Source of the DNA: JAEEJA01 sp036343175
GTDB taxonomy: Bacteria; Bacillota; Clostridia; Lachnospirales; Lachnospiraceae
DNA: 13,033 nt
Direction of reading: 5' to 3'
Assembly: GCA_036343175.1 (NCBI GenBank)
Contig: JAZASR010000045.1
Coordinates: 1-13,033, forward strand
Both the position numbers and the translations under genes were made by a program. The notes beneath the pieces are model-generated. The model ran no database searches and was not told where the DNA came from. It was given only the letters and a program-made list of their open reading frames with translations. Of this stretch, positions 8,812-13,033 are shown piece by piece. Position 1 is the first letter of the stretch. Each line of letters opens with the position of its first letter.

Positions 8812-8840
8812 CTTAATATTCACACAACATAAATATTAAG
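8812..8840. repeat. AT-rich 9-bp inverted repeat after the sirtuin gene
   Basis: CTTAATATT (8812-8820) and AATATTAAG (8832-8840) are perfect complements separated by 11 bases, starting seven bases beyond the sirtuin-like stop codon on the minus strand. There is no T-tract, so it is not a classical terminator. It may protect the 3' end of the transcript ahead of the GC-rich terminator. The hairpin would be weak. Confidence 0.5.
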
Positions 8841-8847
8841 AAAATTA

Positions 8848-9708
8848 TTAATTATGGGACTGAATGATCCTGATATCCTTTTCGCTATATTCGTGTCCGT
8901 CATACTCTTCTTCCGATGAGTCCGGAGCTTCACCAACATTATCGGATGCAGGTTCACGTCCCAGAAACTTGACATCCTTGAAGACTTCACCGAATATCCT
9001 GCTGATATTGCCATAGATACGGTAGTCAGCCGCTTCATCCCCTACGTACTCCTGAGTATTTATGAGGATGATCCTGTTTCCTGTATAGTACTGATAGAGG
9101 TTCCTGAATACAGTCGACTGAAGCTTGCAGCCTGCTACTACTATGGTATCTGCTTTCGTTACATGATTGATGCAGTCTGCATACCTGCCGGAATCGATCA
9201 TCTCGCCGATAAGCGAAAAGCCCGGACGGAGTGGGACCTTACATTTATCACATACAGCTATTCCTTTAGAATCTCTTATATAGGCAGAATTGAACTCTTT
9301 ACCGCAGGACGGGCATTTATTGTGCTCCACAGAACCGTTGATATTAATAACATTCCTGCAGCCTGCCCTCTGGAATATCTCATAAACTGACTTTGTGATC
9401 ACGCAGTCAAGCTTGCCTTCATCCTGGAGCTCCTTGATACAGCGGATAGCAAGAGTAGGGCGTTCTTTTCCGCTTCCAAGGATCACGTTCTTATAATAAT
9501 CATAGAAAAGATCGACTCTCCTGGTCAGGAATGACTCTGTTACTATCTCATCACTTGAATATCCGTACTTTTCTTCAACATCATAAGGAATATTTTCTGC
9601 CAGAATGTTATTCAGGCCTGCTTCAAGGATCATATCTGATCCAGCCAGAAGTACTATATGCTCTGACTCATCAAAAAGGCTCCTGATCTTTTCAAATGTT
9701 ACATTCAT
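8848..9708 (-). CDS. Sir2-like (sirtuin-fold) protein with degenerate active site
   Basis: The 286-residue protein follows the sirtuin order. A Rossmann-like start (VLLAGSDMILEAGL, 19-32) stands where sirtuins have GAGxSxxSGIP. ITKSVYEIFQRAG (104-116) stands for TQNxDxLHxxAG. A zinc ribbon follows (C132, C135, C153, C156), then RPGFSLIGE for the usual P-x-V-V-x-FGE, VAGCKLQSTV for GTSL, and IILINT near 223. The normal catalytic His of the HG motif is Asn (N124 in INGS), and the NAD-contacting Asn-Ile-Asp is Ser-Val-Tyr. So the fold and zinc site are kept while NAD chemistry is probably lost or altered. A 35-residue acidic tail follows the domain, beyond the usual 235-250 residues. The start has GGAGGGG nine bases upstream. 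It lies 46 bases after the kinase-like gene, which suggests one operon. Function unknown; deacylase activity should not be assumed. Confidence 0.75.
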   Translation of the reverse strand: MNVTFEKIRSLFDESEHIVLLAGSDMILEAGLNNILAENIPYDVEEKYGYSSDEIVTESFLTRRVDLFYDYYKNVILGSGKERPTLAIRCIKELQDEGKLDCVITKSVYEIFQRAGCRNVININGSVEHNKCPSCGKEFNSAYIRDSKGIAVCDKCKVPLRPGFSLIGEMIDSGRYADCINHVTKADTIVVAGCKLQSTVFRNLYQYYTGNRIILINTQEYVGDEAADYRIYGNISRIFGEVFKDVKFLGREPASDNVGEAPDSSEEEYDGHEYSEKDIRIIQSHN

Positions 9709-9754
9709 ATAAACCCCTCCTCATATGATATATCTGTTAAATATCTCCTGATAA

Positions 9755-10366
9755 TCATATGGCATCAAGATACTTTATGATAGAATCAACAGCACCTTCT
9801 ATACCGCACAGATCTGTACGTACGACCATATCGTAATTGGTAAGCTCTGTCCACTTTTCTCCTACATGATATTTATAATAATTGGATCTTCTCTTATCAT
9901 TCTTTGCTATGATATCAGATGCCTTCTTAAGATCTTCTCCGTAGATCTTCACAACACGCTCGAGCCTTGCACTGTTCGATGCCATGATAAATAAATTGAA
10001 CACATCATCACGTTCACGAAGTACATAGTCCGCACATCTGCCGACTATTACGCATGGTCCTTCATCTGCTATCTTTCTTATCACGTCAGACTGGGCAAGG
10101 AATATTCTGTCATCGAGCGACAGTCCCTGGAATCCGAAATCCTGATTGCCGTAGACGTTGATGCCCATGGCTAAAGAATAAATAAGACTGTTTGTAGCAC
10201 GTGACTCTGCATTCTTGAATGTCTCTTCTGCAAATCCGGACTCCTCTGCAGCCCTGGTGATAAGCTCATTGTCATAAAATGGGATATTGTAGTGTTCTGC
10301 GAGTTTCTGTCCGACCTCGCGTCCGCCGCTTCCATACTGCCTGCTGATGGTTATGATCTTATTCAT
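9755..10366 (-). CDS. Cytidylate kinase-like family protein (P-loop)
   Basis: The 203-residue protein opens with ITISRQYGSGGREVG (5-19), the characteristic loop of the cytidylate kinase-like family, in which the usual GSGKS/T Walker A is changed to GSGGRE. It continues with the family's IPFYDNELI segment, VIVGRCADYVL near residue 106, a DKRRSNYYKYH stretch and a YDMVVRT...GIEGAV C-terminal helix. Family members are predicted to bind and perhaps phosphorylate a nucleotide, but this is not the housekeeping cytidylate kinase Cmk, whose Walker A is standard. The start at ATG 10366 is chosen because AAGGAGG lies eight bases upstream; an in-frame GTG at 10375 falls inside that ribosome binding site. 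It is first in a probable operon with the sirtuin-like gene, behind the promoter at 10424-10452. Substrate unknown. Confidence 0.85.
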   Translation of the reverse strand: MNKIITISRQYGSGGREVGQKLAEHYNIPFYDNELITRAAEESGFAEETFKNAESRATNSLIYSLAMGINVYGNQDFGFQGLSLDDRIFLAQSDVIRKIADEGPCVIVGRCADYVLRERDDVFNLFIMASNSARLERVVKIYGEDLKKASDIIAKNDKRRSNYYKYHVGEKWTELTNYDMVVRTDLCGIEGAVDSIIKYLDAI

Positions 10367-10374
10367 GGAAACCA

Positions 10375-10381
10375 CCTCCTT
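10375..10381 (-). promoter_or_regulatory. Ribosome binding site deciding the kinase-like gene start
   Basis: The minus strand reads AAGGAGG here, a full Shine-Dalgarno match eight bases before ATG 10366. It rules out the in-frame GTG at 10375 as the start, since that codon is part of the site. Confidence 0.85.
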
Positions 10382-10423
10382 ACAATTATAAAAAGCCTAT
10401 AACACGGTTCTTAACAATAATTT

Positions 10424-10452
10424 ATTATATCATGATTTTCTTTACTTAACAA
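10424..10452 (-). promoter_or_regulatory. Sigma-A-type promoter of the kinase-like/sirtuin-like operon
   Basis: On the minus strand TTGTTA (10452-10447) and a perfect TATAAT (10429-10424) are separated by exactly 17 bases. The -35 element overlaps the stop codon of the transporter gene (10446-10448). Transcription would start near 10417, giving a leader of about 50 bases before ATG 10366. No terminator separates the transporter from this promoter, so read-through from upstream is also possible. Confidence 0.75.
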
Positions 10453-11336
10453 GTTTTCGCAGATGATATTCCTATTTCTTTTGCATACATAAATATGCCT
10501 GCGCCGATGATAACGATATAGCCTGCGATACTGAATATATCAGGCACTTCACCAAGCACGAAGAATCCCAGCAGCCCGGCAAATATTATCTGTGTGTAAT
10601 CGAAGACAGATATGCTCTTTGCAGGTGCGTGAGTATAAGCCGCAGTAATGCAGTACTGACCGCAGGTCGCAGAACATCCCGCAAGCAGGAGCATTCCGAA
10701 TTCATAATAAGAAAGCATTTTAAATCTGATAAATAAAAAAGGAACGCAGGCAATGCATGAGAAGACTGAAAATACAAATACGATGAAGTTCCCATTCATG
10801 CCGAGATTAGTCGCGCGCCTTAAAAGCGTATATGCAAGTCCGGCACTAATACCGCTGATAAAGCCTATCAGAGCCGGAAAGGCAACTACCCCGTTCATTC
10901 CCGGGCGGAGTATAACGACTGCACCAAGGATCGCAACGATTACCGCTGCGGCCTGATATCCCGCTACCCTTTCCTTAAGTATAAAATATGAAAATATTAT
11001 GGCAAAGAAAGGAGACAGTTTATTCAGCATGGATGCATCTGAGATATTTAAATGATCGATAGCATAGAAATTGCACATAAGAGCAATAGTCCCAAAAAAA
11101 GCCCTCGCAAAAACACATTCCTTCGTTTCTTTTGTAAGCACAAGCTTCGGACGCTGTTTAATCAGCATTGCTCCTGCAGCTATAATAGCTATCGCATTTC
11201 TGAAGAAAGCTTTTTCAAATGTAGGGACTTCAGGCCCTGCCATCTTTACAAAAAGATTCATGAGCGCAAATGAAAATGCTGCCCCAAGAATACATAATAT
11301 TCCCTTTCCCGTTTCTGACATTACTCTTGCTGACAT
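10446..11336 (-). CDS. EamA/DMT-superfamily inner-membrane transporter
   Basis: The protein is about 296 residues with ten predicted membrane helices in two EamA repeats. The first repeat runs from GKGILCILGAAFSFALM to the GAVVILRPGMNG helix. The second runs from FPALIGFISGISAGLAY to the C-terminal IVIIGAGIFMYAKE. The stretch FDYTQIIFAGLLGFFVLGE is typical of the ninth helix region of drug/metabolite transporters. These proteins move small metabolites such as amino acids or nucleotide-like compounds across the membrane; the substrate cannot be told. The start is uncertain. ATG 11336 places nine residues before the first helix, but its ribosome binding site is weak (AGGG about 12 bases upstream). 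ATG 11321 is an alternative. A TTG at 11414 would add 26 non-hydrophobic residues without a ribosome binding site and is less likely. A hairpin separates it from the upstream peptidase gene. Confidence 0.88.
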   Translation of the reverse strand: MSARVMSETGKGILCILGAAFSFALMNLFVKMAGPEVPTFEKAFFRNAIAIIAAGAMLIKQRPKLVLTKETKECVFARAFFGTIALMCNFYAIDHLNISDASMLNKLSPFFAIIFSYFILKERVAGYQAAAVIVAILGAVVILRPGMNGVVAFPALIGFISGISAGLAYTLLRRATNLGMNGNFIVFVFSVFSCIACVPFLFIRFKMLSYYEFGMLLLAGCSATCGQYCITAAYTHAPAKSISVFDYTQIIFAGLLGFFVLGEVPDIFSIAGYIVIIGAGIFMYAKEIGISSAKTC

Positions 11337-11384
11337 AAAAGATCTGCACCCTGCCTCACTTAGATCGTTTGTTCTGACTGCGGA

Positions 11385-11411
11385 CACCGGAAAACCAGTG
11401 AATATACACTG
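11385..11411 (-). promoter_or_regulatory. Two mutually exclusive small hairpins in the transporter leader
   Basis: CCAGTG (11395-11400) can pair either with CACCGG (11385-11390) across AAAA or, through CAGTG, with CACTG (11407-11411) across AATATA. In the minus-strand RNA the first helix contains a G-U pair, while the plus-strand version would have a C-A mismatch. This fits folding of the transporter leader RNA. It lies 50-75 bases before the preferred transporter start. A regulatory role is speculative. Confidence 0.25.
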
Positions 11412-11427
11412 CAATAGTAAAATATAT

Positions 11428-11473
11428 TGTCGGGCTGTATCTCATGACTAAAGTCACGAGTGTCATCCCGACA
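11428..11473 (-). terminator. Long symmetric hairpin after the peptidase gene, probable terminator
   Basis: The element is exactly symmetric about 11450/11451. TGTCGGG (11428-11434) pairs with CCCGACA (11467-11473). An internal loop follows, then CTCATGACT (11441-11449) pairs with AGTCACGAG (11452-11460). The only mismatch of the inner stem is a G-U pair in minus-strand RNA. It starts 14 bases after the peptidase stop codon and is followed on the minus strand by an A/T stretch (ATATATTTTA) rather than a pure T-tract. It could act as a terminator or an RNA-stability element. Confidence 0.6.
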
Positions 11474-11487
11474 TTTCATAAAAAAAC

Positions 11488-13033
11488 TTATATATCATCC
11501 GTGAACGCCTTTATACAGGCATTGTTATAACCAAGCCTGTTCAGGTCATACCAGTTTCCGTAGTAATTCACCCAGCTCTGCCCCTTCTTTGAAGTATAGC
11601 TGAATATAAGCCCTGAAGAAGTAACGTCCGCGCCTTCGATAGGTGCCGCAGCAGCCTGACCGGAAAGCTTTCCATATGTTACGCATACAGCAAACTTTTC
11701 CCCCGGAGAAAGGACGACAGGCTTCTTTAATTTCAAGGTGTGGTAGCCTGACCTCAGTATCTTCTTTTTTTGTCCGGCACCCTTTACTTCTGTTCCCGAT
11801 GAAGGGCTGTCTCCATTCAGATCAGTCATGATGCTTACCCTGCAATTCTCATTATCGCCAACTGTATAGAATGAAACTGCATTCAGGATCTGAGAGGCTC
11901 CATCGGGAACTGTAAAAACGTTTGCAGTAGTGAAGCTGTTTTTCGATACGAGAAAATCTCCCCATCCGAAGCCGTCATATTGATAATTGTGGTCATAATT
12001 TGCAGGCGGCTCCATATCATAGGAATAGATATCACAGATGGAAGCTTCCTGATATGACAGCCAGAAATATCCATTATCGCCATCTCCTTTTCCATAGCTG
12101 TTGGCTATGAGAAAAGCGCCCTTTTTCCCCGGATCTTCGAGAAAATTATTCCGCGAATAATTATCGTTCCACCCGATCAGGGTAACGCTGTGATTTGCCT
12201 TATCCGGGGCATTGTCGCCTGTATGGGCCGTCTGATAATATGAATATCCATGGCTTCCGGTAAATCCAACATATGCCGGATCATAATATATGGAAATATT
12301 CAGGGCGCCATGCTTCATAACAGCTTTCTTGATCTCTTTCATAGATGAATGATCATAGCATTCCGCATTCTGAAGATGAAACTCCGAAAGATAGCGGTAC
12401 TTATCCCCGGATGCATAAAGCGTGTCAGCCATGTTCTGGACATCTGTCATGTTGTCAGCCTTGAATGGGATTAAAGAATCATAGGCAACTCCGCTCCACC
12501 TGGCTAATTCAAATACTGACATAAGGGCGGAACCGCCGTTCATATAGGCCTGGGTATCGACAGAAGGCTTCTGTATCTCTACGGCAGGTCTTGTCGGAAT
12601 GTCCGTCTTTACGTCTGAATTATTATCTTCATGACCGGCATATGCATCCCCGCCGCCTGGTGCTTCATTAGCTGGTGTTAAAGCCCCGCCGCCTGGTGTC
12701 CCTTCAGCTGGATACACAGCCTGACCGCTTGATGCTTCTTTTGCTGGAGATAAAGCCCCGCCTGATACTTCTTTAGTTGGAGCTAAGATCCCGCCGCCTG
12801 ATGCTTCTTTTGCCGCAGCCAGGACCCCGCCAGATGCTCTTTTTTTCGGAGCCAGAGTCTTATATACAGGCTCGGATACAGGACGCCCTGTGAAAAAATC
12901 ACTGAGATCGATGTCATCATTTCTGTCTGCAAAAGGCCTGAACGGAAAGTCATTCTCATAGACTCTTGTCTGGGTAGACTGCATGCCTTCACCATAAAGG
13001 GGGTCCGTTTTTTCATTAGGCATGTGATACGCA
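11488..13033 (-). CDS. C1A (papain-like) cysteine peptidase with C-terminal Lectin_like domain (5' end cut by window edge)
   Basis: This is a probable secreted or surface cysteine peptidase. Visible catalytic residues are His in NHSVTLIGWNDNYS (codon 12190-12192) and Asn in IANSYG (codon 12100-12102), followed by NGYFWLSYQ. The part after YQYDGFGWG is the Lectin_like domain that commonly follows such peptidases, ending in the typical ACIKAFT. The catalytic Cys region (the usual QG-x-CWAF block) and signal peptide are absent. The frame is open to the right edge, and the residues AYHMPNEKTDPLYG at the edge resemble the family's YHxxxDPLG segment that follows the Cys helix. I therefore read the ATG at 13023 as internal and the gene as continuing beyond the window. 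Between this segment and the conserved GGSALMSVFELARWSG lies an unusual repeat-rich insert. The asparagine motif has Tyr where Trp is usual (NSYG for NSWG). Confidence 0.85.
   Translation of the reverse strand, partial: AYHMPNEKTDPLYGEGMQSTQTRVYENDFPFRPFADRNDDIDLSDFFTGRPVSEPVYKTLAPKKRASGGVLAAAKEASGGGILAPTKEVSGGALSPAKEASSGQAVYPAEGTPGGGALTPANEAPGGGDAYAGHEDNNSDVKTDIPTRPAVEIQKPSVDTQAYMNGGSALMSVFELARWSGVAYDSLIPFKADNMTDVQNMADTLYASGDKYRYLSEFHLQNAECYDHSSMKEIKKAVMKHGALNISIYYDPAYVGFTGSHGYSYYQTAHTGDNAPDKANHSVTLIGWNDNYSRNNFLEDPGKKGAFLIANSYGKGDGDNGYFWLSYQEASICDIYSYDMEPPANYDHNYQYDGFGWGDFLVSKNSFTTANVFTVPDGASQILNAVSFYTVGDNENCRVSIMTDLNGDSPSSGTEVKGAGQKKKILRSGYHTLKLKKPVVLSPGEKFAVCVTYGKLSGQAAAAPIEGADVTSSGLIFSYTSKKGQSWVNYYGNWYDLNRLGYNNACIKAFTDDI
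12634..12846 (-). repeat. Degenerate 36-bp (12-residue) repeats inside the peptidase gene
   Basis: Six units of 11-12 residues follow one another: KKRASGGVLAAA, KEASGGGILAPT, KEVSGGALSPA, KEASSGQAVYPA, EGTPGGGALTPA and NEAPGGGDAYAG. The consensus is about KEASGGGxLxPA. DNA units are similar but diverged, with repeated gcttct/ccgccg blocks on the plus strand. The 71-residue stretch is rich in Gly, Ala and Pro, probably disordered, and interrupts the peptidase domain rather than joining two domains. Confidence 0.85.

Noticed and set aside
8848..9708. Sirtuin-like gene as an antiphage SIR2 NADase defence gene
   Set aside because: The zinc ribbon marks a deacylase-type sirtuin fold, the NAD-contacting residues are changed, and no defence partner such as a nuclease, Argonaute-like or HerA-like gene is adjacent.
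9755..10366. Housekeeping cytidylate kinase Cmk
   Set aside because: The P-loop is GSGGRE instead of GSGKS/T, and the overall pattern fits the separate cytidylate kinase-like family. No rpsA or ispH neighbour is present.
10375..10375. GTG as start of the kinase-like gene (three extra residues)
   Set aside because: The codon is part of the Shine-Dalgarno sequence for ATG 10366, so it cannot itself be properly served by a ribosome binding site.
11071..11451. Plus-strand open frame of 126 codons across the transporter start and hairpin
   Set aside because: It is antisense to the first membrane helices of the transporter, matches nothing recognisable, and ends within the hairpin region.
12783..13016. 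Minus-strand 77-codon frame overlapping the peptidase repeats
   Set aside because: It is an alternative frame of the repeat-rich peptidase sequence. Only the main frame continues into the conserved catalytic domain.

Overview
The window looks like a chromosomal segment from an anaerobic Firmicute, most likely a member of the Lachnospiraceae (Butyrivibrio/Roseburia-like). This is inferred from the AddAB-type recombination nuclease in addB-addA order, strong AGGAGG-type ribosome binding sites, AT-rich intergenic promoters, and a papain-like peptidase joined to a Lectin_like domain. There are no RNA genes, insertion sequences, phage genes or CRISPR arrays. All coding sequence except one gene is on the minus strand, and both window edges cut through a gene.

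Left part (1-7178, minus strand): addB (complete, 7178 to 3486) is followed 25 bases later by addA (from 3460, running off the left edge). Together they encode the helicase-nuclease that resects double-strand breaks. All expected AddB iron-sulphur cysteines and both AddB and AddA Walker A motifs are visible. The C-terminal part of AddA carries an in-frame 36-bp tandem repeat just before the expected nuclease domain, which itself lies outside the window.

Middle (7179-8847): a divergent intergenic region with several small symmetric elements precedes the only plus-strand gene, an FkbM-family methyltransferase with an unusual helical N-terminal extension. It ends at a strong bidirectional terminator shared with the convergent minus-strand genes.

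Right-middle (8848-11336, minus strand): a cytidylate kinase-like P-loop protein and a degenerate sirtuin form a probable two-gene operon behind a clear promoter (TTGTTA-17-TATAAT) that overlaps the stop codon of the upstream EamA/DMT transporter gene. The sirtuin keeps its four zinc cysteines but has lost the residues that normally bind NAD and catalyse deacylation.

Right end (11488-13033, minus strand): the 3' part of a secreted C1A (papain-like) cysteine peptidase gene. The catalytic His and Asn and a C-terminal Lectin_like domain are present. The region with the catalytic Cys must lie beyond the right edge, so the first visible ATG is probably not the true start. The catalytic domain is interrupted by a 71-residue insert made of degenerate 12-residue Gly/Ala/Pro repeats.

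The best candidates for something undescribed are the catalytically altered sirtuin paired with the kinase-like protein, the helical extension of the FkbM protein, and the two in-frame 12-residue repeat expansions. Nothing here amounts to an obvious new multi-gene system.
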